From an uncultured Lachnospiraceae bacterium (GTDB lineage Bacteria > Bacillota > Clostridia > Lachnospirales > Lachnospiraceae): a DNA stretch of 33,645 bases. The stretch lies in NCBI GenBank assembly GCA_947174615.1, contig CAMWJQ010000001.1:1-33645 (forward strand), read 5' to 3'. Every line of letters starts with the position of its first letter. Position 1 is the first letter of the stretch. A program made the translations under genes and the position numbers. The notes beneath the pieces were generated by a model that saw only the letters and a program-made list of their open reading frames with translations, did no database searches and had not been told where the DNA came from. Positions 1-7,664 of the stretch are shown here, piece by piece.

Positions 1-215
1 TTGCTGCGGACGGGCGGATTGAGTTCAAGACGGACAATCAGGATCTGTTTGATTTTGCACTTGAGGAGCTTGAACCTGCTGGCTGGAAACTGGAAGCGGT
101 GACAAGAGACCTGCATCATGATGAAAAAATGATGGCTGGAAATATTATGACGGAATATGAGCAAAAATTTTCGGCAATGGGGAATCCTATCTATAAATAT
201 TGTATTTACCGGTAA
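1..215 (+). CDS. trmB: tRNA (guanine-N7-)-methyltransferase, 3' end only
   Basis: Only the last ~70 codons are in the window; the 5' end lies outside. The visible reading frame begins AADGRIEFKTDNQDLFDFAL and ends GNPIYKYCIYR. The run 'FKTDN..LF.F.LEEL', followed by 'DLHHDE', 'NIMTEYE.KF' and 'G.PIYKY', is the C-terminal signature of TrmB, which uses SAM to make m7G46 in the variable loop of tRNA. The gene is complete at its 3' end and the stop lies 14 bases before the mrpE start. The Mrp operon could therefore be read through from trmB, since no terminator or obvious promoter lies between them. The identification is firm; the promoter arrangement is inference. Confidence 0.93.
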   Translation, partial: AADGRIEFKTDNQDLFDFALEELEPAGWKLEAVTRDLHHDEKMMAGNIMTEYEQKFSAMGNPIYKYCIYR

Positions 216-229
216 AGGAGGGGTGCGGG

Positions 230-688
230 ATGTATGTTGTCTTTTTTTTGCTATGGATCATCTTTAATGGGCGCGTCACGGTAGAGATTGTGTTGTTTGG
301 ACTGGCGGTTTCTGCGGCGCTGTATTGGTTTATCTGCAAATTTATGGAGTTTGGTCCGCGTCAGGAATGGGCATATCTCAAAAAGAGCGGTTATCTGATT
401 CAGTATTTATATTATCTGATCAAGGAGATTATCAAGGCGAATTTTGAGACCATCCGATTAATCTGTTCGGCAGGCAGGGTGGTGGAGCCGGCGCTTGTGG
501 AGTTTGAGGTTCATTTCAAGACGGACACTTCGAGATTCCTTCTGGCAAATTCCATCACGCTCACGCCTGGGACAATCACGGTTGCAGTAGAGGGAGACAG
601 GTTTATCGTACACTGTCTTGACAAGACACTGGCGGAAGGGCTTTCGTCGTCTGTATTTGTAAAACTGCTGGAGAAAATAGAGGGATAG
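230..688 (+). CDS. mrpE: Na+/H+ antiporter subunit E (MrpE/MnhE)
   Basis: A 152-aa protein of the MnhE family, a small membrane subunit of the Mrp (multiple resistance and pH) cation/proton antiporter. It has two N-terminal hydrophobic segments (about 1-20 and 22-40), an amphipathic stretch, and the family motif ANSITLTPGTITV near residue 108 followed by a soluble C-terminal domain. I chose the ATG at 230 because AAGGAGG at 215-221 is 8 bases upstream. A TTG at 200 would overlap the trmB stop and has no ribosome site. It is the first gene of the antiporter operon; having E, F and G in front of B, C and D differs from the Bacillus mrpABCDEFG order. Confidence 0.92.
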   Translation: MYVVFFLLWIIFNGRVTVEIVLFGLAVSAALYWFICKFMEFGPRQEWAYLKKSGYLIQYLYYLIKEIIKANFETIRLICSAGRVVEPALVEFEVHFKTDTSRFLLANSITLTPGTITVAVEGDRFIVHCLDKTLAEGLSSSVFVKLLEKIEG

Positions 689-702
689 GGGGCAGTACAG
701 CA

Positions 703-1047
703 ATGAATAGTGGAAATATTGTGTTGGAGTCCGTGTTTGATATCGTGATGACAGTGTTACCGGTTTTGCTGGCAGTCATGGTGTTTGTCTGCCTGATTCG
801 GGCAATCAAAGGACCTAGGGTTGCGGACCGTATCGTGGCTATTAATATGATGGGGACAATGACGATGGTTATTATTGCAATTCTGGCAGTAAAGATGAAC
901 GAGGGATATCTTGTTGACATCTGCATTATCTATGCCATGATTTCATTTCTGGCGGTGACGCTTCTGACGAAAGTGTATATGGGCGTTTATGCAGAACGGC
1001 AAAAGAAGAAAGAGGAGGATGGGCATGATCGTACTACTGTGGATTAG
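703..1047 (+). CDS. mrpF: Na+/H+ antiporter subunit F (MrpF/MnhF)
   Basis: A 114-aa protein with three predicted membrane helices (about 18-38, 45-65 and 70-92). The sequence 'IRAIKGPRVADRIVAINMMGT' contains the MrpF hallmark 'GP...DR..A.N..G', and the 'VDICIIYAMISFLAVT' helix is also typical. MrpF is a small subunit required for assembly and activity of the Mrp antiporter. The gene starts 14 bases after mrpE and its 3' end overlaps the next gene, mrpG, by 23 bases, suggesting translational coupling. The last ~15 residues are charged (QKKKEEDGHDR). Confidence 0.92.
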   Translation: MNSGNIVLESVFDIVMTVLPVLLAVMVFVCLIRAIKGPRVADRIVAINMMGTMTMVIIAILAVKMNEGYLVDICIIYAMISFLAVTLLTKVYMGVYAERQKKKEEDGHDRTTVD

Positions 1048-1360
1048 ATTTATTATTGGCATCATTATGATTCTGTGCGGTTTGATTATTTTTGCAATTG
1101 AGCTTTTTGGGGTGTTTGAGTTTCATTATGTCCTCAATAGGATGCACGCGGCGGCGATGGGGGATACGCTGGGGATTGCACTTAGCATGACAGGGCTGAT
1201 TGTGCTGTGCGGTCTAAATTTTACATCGCTCAAGATGCTGCTGGTCGTTATCTTTTTATGGTTTGCATCCCCTGTGGCGTCGCATATGCTGGCGCGCTTT
1301 GAAGTGGTGACAAACGAGGAACTTCACAAGGAATGCGATATTCAAAAACTGTCGAAATAA
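1025..1360 (+). CDS. mrpG: Na+/H+ antiporter subunit G (MrpG/MnhG)
   Basis: A 111-aa protein with three membrane segments (about 5-28, 45-62 and 66-85). The sequence 'NRMHAAAMGDTLGIALSMTG' matches the MnhG motif 'R.HA...GDTLG', followed by the family's 'LKMLLVVIFLWFASPVASHMLAR' type third helix. MrpG is a small structural subunit of the antiporter. I chose the ATG at 1025 because AGAGGAGG at 1011-1018 gives six bases of spacing; the ATG at 1019 is directly against the ribosome site. It overlaps mrpF by 23 bases. Confidence 0.92.
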   Translation: MIVLLWIRFIIGIIMILCGLIIFAIELFGVFEFHYVLNRMHAAAMGDTLGIALSMTGLIVLCGLNFTSLKMLLVVIFLWFASPVASHMLARFEVVTNEELHKECDIQKLSK

Positions 1361-1405
1361 CTGTTGAAATAGACAGGACAGCATCATAAATGGAGGGTGA
1401 GAACC

Positions 1406-1696
1406 GTGGAAGTATTTCAGATTGTTTTATTTATTTTCTTGATCGTGTGTGCCATCTCCGTGAGCTTTTCTAGGAATTTGCTCAACTCGATTATCATTTT
1501 TATGTCCTACAGCCTGATTATGTCGATTATTTGGATTTTGTTGGAATCACCGGACCTTGCGATCACCGAGGCGGCTGTCGGCGCCGGAATCACAAGCATC
1601 CTGTTTTTTGTCACACTCAAGAAGATTCATGCAATTGTTGCAATCAATGAGGACAAGGAGGACAAACCTGTCAATAGAAAGGGGGCGCCGAAATGA
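1406..1696 (+). CDS. MbhD-like subunit (MrpA C-terminal / DUF4040 module)
   Basis: A 96-aa membrane protein with three helices. The sequence 'ESPDLAITEAAVGAGITSIL' is the MbhD/DUF4040 signature found in the C-terminal part of MrpA and in subunit D of membrane-bound hydrogenases; it resembles part of NuoJ. Here it is a separate gene rather than part of MrpA. The start is taken as GTG 1406 because GGAGGG at 1392-1397 lies eight bases upstream; the in-frame GTG at 1397 overlaps that ribosome site. Its 3' end overlaps the next gene by four bases (ATGA). It probably forms part of the proton/sodium path in the complex core. Confidence 0.85.
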   Translation: MEVFQIVLFIFLIVCAISVSFSRNLLNSIIIFMSYSLIMSIIWILLESPDLAITEAAVGAGITSILFFVTLKKIHAIVAINEDKEDKPVNRKGAPK

Positions 1697-2655
1697 GCCG
1701 TCTGCTATCAGAAGAAGAATATCGCAAGACCAAGGCATTTAAGATACGGCGATGGTATCGGGGGGAGAAGGATCCTTACCTTGGCAAGGTCGAGATGAAA
1801 CCTCAGAAGCCATTTACGGAGGATATCAAGACGCAGAAGCAGCGTATACATGATGAGGCTATTCTACGGCGCAATATCTATGATATCGAGCATAACAGGA
1901 AATTACAGATTTTCTCAAAGTTTTATAAAGTGGTGTCTGTTGCTTTTGTCTTTACACTGATTGCCATACTGCTCTATGTGGTGTCCTATCTGCCGCCTGT
2001 GGGCAATGCGGCAAATCCTGACAACAATGAGGTTGCATCCAAGTATATAGAGGACGGCATGAAAGATACAGGTGCAGTGAACATTGTCACAGGCATGATT
2101 TTGGATTATCGTGCGTTTGATACGCTCGGCGAGTCAAATGTGCTCTTTATTGCGACTTGTACGGTGTTGATTCTGCTGCGCGTGGACAATCGCTCAAAGA
2201 AGAAAGAAGAGGAGGAAAATGACCGCCTCTATGAGCCCAAAAATGATATTATTTTACAGAAAGTGGCTTTTTTCCTTGTTCCGATGATTATTATTTTTGG
2301 CGTTTATGTCATTTTAAACGGGCATTTGTCGCCGGGCGGAGGATTTTCGGGCGGCGCAATCATTGGATCTGGTTTGATTTTGTATGTCAATGCGTTTGGC
2401 TTCAAAAAGATTGAGCGCTTTTTCACGCAGAAAACGTACAAATGGATTTGTTTTGCGGCTTTGTTATTTTACTGTCTTGCAAAGACATACTCGTTTTATT
2501 GCGGTGCACATCATCTTGAGACGGGGATTCCACTGGGAACGCCGGGCGATATTTTAAGCTCCGGTTTGATTCTGCCGCTGAATATCTGTGTCGGCATGGT
2601 CGTTGCATGTACGATGTATGCATTTTATGCGATGTTCAGAAAAGGAGGTTTTTAA
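1693..2655 (+). CDS. mrpB: MbhE-MrpB fusion subunit of the Mrp antiporter
   Basis: A 320-aa protein joining two modules. Residues 1-80 are hydrophilic and basic, with no family I recognise. A membrane helix (about 82-103) and 'AVNIVTGMILDYRAFDTLGE' (about 130) give the MbhE module (MrpA C-terminus). Residues ~185-320 are MrpB/MnhB, with 'NGHLSPGGGFSGGAIIGSGL' and four further helices. MrpB and MbhE are core membrane subunits of Mrp and Mbh complexes and are usually separate or part of MrpA. A charged linker (KKKEEEENDR) joins the modules. The start overlaps the previous gene by four bases. The domain calls are confident; the role of the N-terminal extension is unknown. Confidence 0.88.
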   Translation: MSRLLSEEEYRKTKAFKIRRWYRGEKDPYLGKVEMKPQKPFTEDIKTQKQRIHDEAILRRNIYDIEHNRKLQIFSKFYKVVSVAFVFTLIAILLYVVSYLPPVGNAANPDNNEVASKYIEDGMKDTGAVNIVTGMILDYRAFDTLGESNVLFIATCTVLILLRVDNRSKKKEEEENDRLYEPKNDIILQKVAFFLVPMIIIFGVYVILNGHLSPGGGFSGGAIIGSGLILYVNAFGFKKIERFFTQKTYKWICFAALLFYCLAKTYSFYCGAHHLETGIPLGTPGDILSSGLILPLNICVGMVVACTMYAFYAMFRKGGF

Positions 2656-2660
2656 TCCGT

Positions 2661-3035
2661 ATGGGGGGGAATTTGCTGGCAAATTACGGCGAAGCGGTTG
2701 CGATGATTTTGTTTGGCATAGGATTTTCGAACCTGCTTTTGCAAAAGAATTTAATAAAGAAAATTATCGGGCTGAATATCATGGATACGGCAACGTATCT
2801 GTTTCTTGCGGAAAAAGGATATATTGCAGGGCGGATTGCGCCGATCGTGGTGGGCAATGTGACCAGTGTGGAGGCATATATCAATCCGGTGCCGAGCGGA
2901 CTTGTATTGACAGGAATTGTGGTGTCGGTGTCAGTGACAGCGTTGATGCTGTCACTGACGATACGGCTTTACAGGAAATATCACACACTCGATATGGACG
3001 AGATTTCGACGATGCTGAAGAAGGAGGATGAATAG
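2661..3035 (+). CDS. mrpC: Na+/H+ antiporter subunit C (MrpC/MnhC, NuoK-like)
   Basis: A 124-aa three-helix protein. 'IIGLNIMDTATYLFL' and 'NPVPSGLVLTGIVVSVSVTA' are the MnhC signatures (compare 'DP.P.ALVLTAIVI...TA' of the family). MrpC is homologous to NuoK of complex I and bridges the antiporter-like subunits. The ATG at 2661 is used, with AAAGGAGG at 2641-2648 upstream. The stop at 3035 is immediately followed by the ATG of the next gene at 3036, so the two are translationally linked. Confidence 0.92.
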   Translation: MGGNLLANYGEAVAMILFGIGFSNLLLQKNLIKKIIGLNIMDTATYLFLAEKGYIAGRIAPIVVGNVTSVEAYINPVPSGLVLTGIVVSVSVTALMLSLTIRLYRKYHTLDMDEISTMLKKEDE

Positions 3036-4553
3036 ATGGAGTTTATACGAAATTTTCCCTTTTTCAGTATTCTGTTATCACTTGGATCGGGCGTGCTGAC
3101 CTCCATTATGAGCAAAAAAACTGCCCGGCTGTGGAATACGTTTATCCTCGTGGCAATCACGGTGATGTCGGCGGCGCTGTTTGTGTATATGCTTGATGTG
3201 GGAGAGCCTTATACCTTTATGATGGGGCATTTCCCGGCGCCTTGGGGCAATGAGATTCGGGCAGGGGTGCTCGAGGCTGGGATGGCGCTCTTTTTCTGTC
3301 TGATTATGCTGTTCTCATTAAAGGGCGGTCAGGAGCACATTGATGCGGAGATTGAGGAGACGAAGGTCAATCTCTACTATATAATGATTAATTTACTGCT
3401 CAGTTCGCTGCTGGCATTAATCTACACAAATGACCTGTTTACAGCGTATGTCTTTGTGGAGATTAATACGATCAGCGCATGTGGTTTAATCATGATTACG
3501 CAAAGCGGGCGCACCATCGAGGCGGCGACGCGCTATATGATTATGGCATCGCTGGGATCTGGTCTGCTGCTGCTTGGTCTGTGTATCTTATATGATATTA
3601 CGGGGCATCTTCTGATGAGCAATATCAAGGAGAGCATTCTATATGTCTATGCGCAGGGGACTTACAATATACCGCTGATCGCGTCGATTGGGATGGTGGT
3701 GGTTGGTCTTGCCATCAAGAGTGCACTCTATCCTTTTCATACATGGATCCCGGATGCATATGGGTACTCGACAGTTTCCAGTGCGGCGATTTTGTCCAGT
3801 CTGGTTTCGAAGGGATATATCTTTTTATTGATTAAGATTTTTTTCCGCGTGGTTGGTTTTGATATTATCGTGGATTCCAAGATTGTCAATATTTTGTTTG
3901 TATTCGGACTGTTTGGCATGATTATGGGTTCGGTGAACGCAATCTTAGAGCATGATATCCGCCGTATGATTGCTTTTTCTTCCGTTGCGCAGATTGGATA
4001 TATCTATATGGGTCTGGGGCTTGGAACGACGATGGGGATTGTGGCAAGTATTTTTCATATACTGTCTCATGCTTCAACGAAATCCCTGTTGTTTATTGCG
4101 GGTGTAGGGCTGACGGACGCCTCAGGCGGCAGCAAGAAGTTTGAAGATTTGACCGGCAGCGGTTTCCGCAATCCGGCAGCAGGGATTGCCTTCACAATCG
4201 GTGCGTGTTCGATGGTTGGTATTCCGCTGTTTTCCGGCTTTATCAGTAAGATGCAGTTTGCGGAGGCTGCGGTGCAGAACAGTCTGGCTAAGATGCTTCC
4301 GACGCTGATTTGTCTGGCAATCAGTACGGTGCTCAACGCGATCTATTTTATGAAAACCGTGATCCGCCTCTATACGCCTGTCAGCAAGAAGGTGCGCAAA
4401 ACGCAGGCTGGTGAGGCGGCTGTGGTCAGCATGAGAGAGCACCCGCTCTATAATCTGTCTTTGTTGTGCATGGTCATTTTGAATGTGATTCTCGGATGCT
4501 GTTCACAGCCGATTGTAGATTGGATTACGAGCGGTCTTTCGATGTTCGGTTAA
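3036..4553 (+). CDS. mrpD: Antiporter-like subunit 1 (MrpD / NuoM-N type)
   Basis: A 505-aa polytopic protein of the proton-conducting complex I/Mrp family with about 14 helices. The channel residues are all visible: Glu142 in 'YVFVEINTIS' (TM5), Lys228 in 'GLAIKSALYPFHTWIPDAY' (TM7), Lys259 in 'SLVSKGYIF' (TM8), Lys349 in 'HILSHASTKSLLF', and Lys405 in 'GIPLFSGFISKMQF' (TM12). Length and motifs match MrpD, which exchanges H+ for Na+ in the cytoplasmic membrane. It is the first of four such paralogs in a row and the most MrpD-like by position, directly after MrpC. Which of the four is the true functional MrpD cannot be decided without a tree. Confidence 0.9.
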   Translation: MEFIRNFPFFSILLSLGSGVLTSIMSKKTARLWNTFILVAITVMSAALFVYMLDVGEPYTFMMGHFPAPWGNEIRAGVLEAGMALFFCLIMLFSLKGGQEHIDAEIEETKVNLYYIMINLLLSSLLALIYTNDLFTAYVFVEINTISACGLIMITQSGRTIEAATRYMIMASLGSGLLLLGLCILYDITGHLLMSNIKESILYVYAQGTYNIPLIASIGMVVVGLAIKSALYPFHTWIPDAYGYSTVSSAAILSSLVSKGYIFLLIKIFFRVVGFDIIVDSKIVNILFVFGLFGMIMGSVNAILEHDIRRMIAFSSVAQIGYIYMGLGLGTTMGIVASIFHILSHASTKSLLFIAGVGLTDASGGSKKFEDLTGSGFRNPAAGIAFTIGACSMVGIPLFSGFISKMQFAEAAVQNSLAKMLPTLICLAISTVLNAIYFMKTVIRLYTPVSKKVRKTQAGEAAVVSMREHPLYNLSLLCMVILNVILGCCSQPIVDWITSGLSMFG

Positions 4554-4575
4554 AATGGGGGTGGAGGATTTGTCT

Positions 4576-6135
4576 TTGCATTTAAATTACAATTACATGA
4601 TTTTGGTTTCAATCGTCCTGCCCATTCTTGCGGGAGTTCTCCTGCTGATTGCGCCGGACAGGATTTTTAAAAGCCGTCAGATGATGATTAATATGACAGC
4701 AGTGTCATTTGTGGTGTGTGCGCTGTTTCCTGTGCTGGTGATCTGCCGTATGACAGGAAATACGCTGCTGCTCTTTTTTTTGGTAGATGAGATTCCGATT
4801 TTTTTTGCAGTGGACCATCTAGGAAGGATTTTTGCTGGCATTGTCATCCTTGTATTTTTGCTGGCTGGATTTTTCTCATTTGTCTATATGTCCCATGAAA
4901 AGAATGAAAAGCGGTATTATGGCTTTTATCTGATTACGTTTGGTGTGCTGATGGGTCTGTGCTTTTCGGGAAATCTGGTAACCTTGTATCTGTTTTACGA
5001 GTTTATGACACTTGTGTCAATGCCGCTCGTGCTGCATTCCGGTTCCAAAGAGGCGGTCATGGCGGGACTGAAGTATCTGTTTTACTCGTTCTGCGGAGCA
5101 TATATGGCATTGTTTGGGATTTATTTTCTGTATCGGTTTGCAATTGCGTTCGATGACATGGAATATCAATTATGGAGCGGCGGGTATGAGACTTCAAGGC
5201 ATATGCTGAGTTTTGTGTCAGGCGGCTCACTCAAGATGGAAGCGGTTGCAGCGTCGGGAAATACAGGGCTTTGTCTGGTCGCGGTATTTTTGATGATTGT
5301 GGGCTTTGGCGTGAAGGCGGGCTGTTTCCCACTCCATGCGTGGCTTCCGACGGCACATCCTGTCGCGCCTGCGCCTGCTTCGGCGTTTTTGTCGGGTATT
5401 ATTGTAAAGGGCGGCGTGCTTGCTGTTATCAGGACAGTATATTATGTGGTCGGCGCGAAGTTTCTGAGTGGGACGTGGGTACAGACCGTGTGGGCAATTC
5501 TTGCCGTCGTGACGCTATTGATGGGCTCCTCCCTTGCCTTTAAGGAGAAGATCTTAAAAAAACGTCTTGCCTACTCAACGGTATCAAATCTTTCATATAT
5601 TTTGTTGGGACTTTCGATGCTGAATGCGGCTGCTTTCACAGGAAGTATTCTGCATGTGGTGTTCCATGCGGTCATTAAGAGCGCGCTGTTTCTCTCGGCG
5701 GGGGCGTTGATTTTCACTACCGGGCACACGAAAGTCAATGATTTTATGGGACTTGGGAAAAGGATGCCAGTGTTGTTCTGGTGTTATACGATTGTGTCTT
5801 TGGGATTGATTGGTATTCCGCCTACAAGCGGTGTGATTAGCAAATGGTATCTGGCGACGGGCTGTCTGGAGAGTGGTCTTACAGGACTTTCATGGATTGG
5901 ACCTGTGGCGCTGTTAGTCTCGGCGCTTTTGACAGCGGGGTATCTTCTGCCAATCAGTATCCGCGCTTTTCTGAAAGAGACGGATTATGAGGCGGTGCGC
6001 AATGATTACAGGGAGCCAAGACCGTTGATGCTGGTGCCGATTATCTTTCTTGCGGCAGCCACGTTGGTACTGGGACTGTATCCGACACCGTTGATTCAGT
6101 TGATACAGAACGGCATTGCTGCCGGATTGTTTTAG
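4576..6135 (+). CDS. Antiporter-like subunit 2 (proton-conducting membrane transporter)
   Basis: About 519 aa, same family as the preceding gene. The motifs are 'LYLFYEFMTLVSMP' (TM5 Glu), 'VGFGVKAGCFPLHAWLP' (TM7 Lys), 'IIVKGGVLAVIR' (TM8 Lys), 'VVFHAVIKSALF' and 'GIPPTSGVISKWYLA' (TM12 Lys), so the channel looks complete. Start choice: the ATG at 4555 sits two bases after the mrpD stop and has no ribosome site. GGAGG at 4563-4567 lies eight bases before the in-frame TTG at 4576, so I favour TTG 4576; the ATG at 4555 would add seven residues. It probably forms an additional ion-translocating module of the same complex. Confidence 0.87.
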   Translation: MHLNYNYMILVSIVLPILAGVLLLIAPDRIFKSRQMMINMTAVSFVVCALFPVLVICRMTGNTLLLFFLVDEIPIFFAVDHLGRIFAGIVILVFLLAGFFSFVYMSHEKNEKRYYGFYLITFGVLMGLCFSGNLVTLYLFYEFMTLVSMPLVLHSGSKEAVMAGLKYLFYSFCGAYMALFGIYFLYRFAIAFDDMEYQLWSGGYETSRHMLSFVSGGSLKMEAVAASGNTGLCLVAVFLMIVGFGVKAGCFPLHAWLPTAHPVAPAPASAFLSGIIVKGGVLAVIRTVYYVVGAKFLSGTWVQTVWAILAVVTLLMGSSLAFKEKILKKRLAYSTVSNLSYILLGLSMLNAAAFTGSILHVVFHAVIKSALFLSAGALIFTTGHTKVNDFMGLGKRMPVLFWCYTIVSLGLIGIPPTSGVISKWYLATGCLESGLTGLSWIGPVALLVSALLTAGYLLPISIRAFLKETDYEAVRNDYREPRPLMLVPIIFLAAATLVLGLYPTPLIQLIQNGIAAGLF

Positions 6136-6151
6136 AAGGGGGTAGAAGATC

Positions 6152-7645
6152 ATGATTTTTGGATTGATTTTGACAGTGATACTGCTTCCTTTTGTGGGCG
6201 GTCTGCTGCTGCAAGTCTTGAAATTCAAGGAGAAAAAGTATAAGCAATTGTATATTTTTTCGTATGTGCTGGTCAATACGATGCTCACGTACGTACTGTT
6301 GTCCCAAGGAACGACAAATCTGATCCGCGTGATCAATTTTGCGGGCGAGAAGCTGGATTTTTCTTTTAAAATTGATGGTATGAGCATGGTGTTTGCTGGG
6401 CTTGTGGCAACGCTGTGGCCGCTGGCGACACTCTATTCATTTCCTTATATGGAACATGAGCACAACGGGCGCGTCCACGAGAATATCTTTTATATGTTTT
6501 ACACGGCAACCTATGGCGTGACGCTTGGGATTGCAATGTCGGGCAATATGCTGACGATGTACTGCTTTTATGAGCTGCTTACGCTGGTGACAGTGCCGCT
6601 TGTCATGCATACGCTCACGCGTGAGGCAGTTCATGCGAGCCGCCAGTATTTTTATTACTCCCTAGGCGGAGCGGCATTTGCGTTTATCGGTTTGATATTT
6701 TTGTTGGTGTACGGGGATAGTCTGGCATTTACCTATGGGGGGGTGCTGAATCTGTCACAATCGCAGGATAAGAGGGATTTGCTGCTGTTTATCTATGTGC
6801 TGGCGTTTATGGGGTTTGGCGTGAAGGCGGCAGTCTGTCCGTTTAACGCCTGGCTTCCGCAGGCAGGTGTGGCGCCGACGCCCGTGACGGCGCTGTTACA
6901 TGCAGTGGCAGTCGTGAAGTCGGGCGCCTTTGCAATTATGCGTCTGACATACTACAGCTTTGGAACCGATTTTCTGCGGGGAACATGGGCGCAGTATCTC
7001 TTATTAGCCATTGTGGTTTTTACGATTTTCTATGGTTCGAGCATGGCTGTGAAGGAGACGCATATAAAGCGAAGGCTTGCGTTCTCGACAATCTCGAACC
7101 TGTCGTATATCCTGTTTGGCGTTCTTGTCATGACACCGCTTGGATTGGTCGGCGCGCTTTGCCATATGGTCTTTCATGGTGTCATGAAAATCTGTTCATT
7201 CTTCTGCGCCGGGGCTATGATTACGCAGGCACATGTCAATTATGTCCATGAGCTGAATGGGATGGCAAAGCGGATGCCAAAGGTTTTTGCAGTCTTTACA
7301 GTCTCTTCGCTGGCGCTCATGGGCGTGCCGGGTCTGTGTGGGTTTGTGTCAAAATGGCATCTTGCAAAAGCAGCTTTTGCAAGCGGCAATCTGCTGGCAG
7401 TCGCGGGCGTGGGGGTTTTGCTGGTCTCAGCGCTGCTCACGGCGATTTATATGCTCAGCATTGTGATTCGGGCATATTTTCCGGGGAATGCGTTTGATTA
7501 TGCAGCACTGCATGAGGAGATTCAGGATCCTGACTGGCGTATGATGCTGCCGTTTTTCCTGTTTGTGGCAGCAATGGTGGTGTTTGGTATCTACAGTGGA
7601 CCGTTTGTAGAATTTTTTGCCCGCGTGGCAGCCGGATTAATCTAA
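6152..7645 (+). CDS. Antiporter-like subunit 3 (proton-conducting membrane transporter)
   Basis: 497 aa, same family. It keeps the TM5 Glu ('YCFYELLTLVTVP'), TM7 Lys ('MGFGVKAAVCPF'), TM8 Lys ('VAVVKSGAFAIMR'), the Lys in 'HMVFHGVMKICSFF', and the TM12 Lys ('GVPGLCGFVSKWHL'). An oddity is that the usual 'PFH.WLP.AH' after TM7 reads 'PFNAWLPQAG', so both histidines present in the upstream paralog are missing. The gene starts 16 bases after the preceding stop with a GGGGGTAGA-type ribosome site. It closely resembles the preceding gene in motif spelling ('KRRLAFSTISNLSYILFG' against 'KKRLAYSTVSNLSYILLG'), suggesting a fairly old tandem duplication. Confidence 0.88.
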   Translation: MIFGLILTVILLPFVGGLLLQVLKFKEKKYKQLYIFSYVLVNTMLTYVLLSQGTTNLIRVINFAGEKLDFSFKIDGMSMVFAGLVATLWPLATLYSFPYMEHEHNGRVHENIFYMFYTATYGVTLGIAMSGNMLTMYCFYELLTLVTVPLVMHTLTREAVHASRQYFYYSLGGAAFAFIGLIFLLVYGDSLAFTYGGVLNLSQSQDKRDLLLFIYVLAFMGFGVKAAVCPFNAWLPQAGVAPTPVTALLHAVAVVKSGAFAIMRLTYYSFGTDFLRGTWAQYLLLAIVVFTIFYGSSMAVKETHIKRRLAFSTISNLSYILFGVLVMTPLGLVGALCHMVFHGVMKICSFFCAGAMITQAHVNYVHELNGMAKRMPKVFAVFTVSSLALMGVPGLCGFVSKWHLAKAAFASGNLLAVAGVGVLLVSALLTAIYMLSIVIRAYFPGNAFDYAALHEEIQDPDWRMMLPFFLFVAAMVVFGIYSGPFVEFFARVAAGLI

Positions 7646-7664
7646 AAAGGGGGGCGGTGAGATA

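Noticed and set aside
2588..3031. Alternative plus-strand frame over mrpC
   Set aside because: MrpC in the neighbouring frame has clear family motifs; this frame gives a Cys-rich product without helices.
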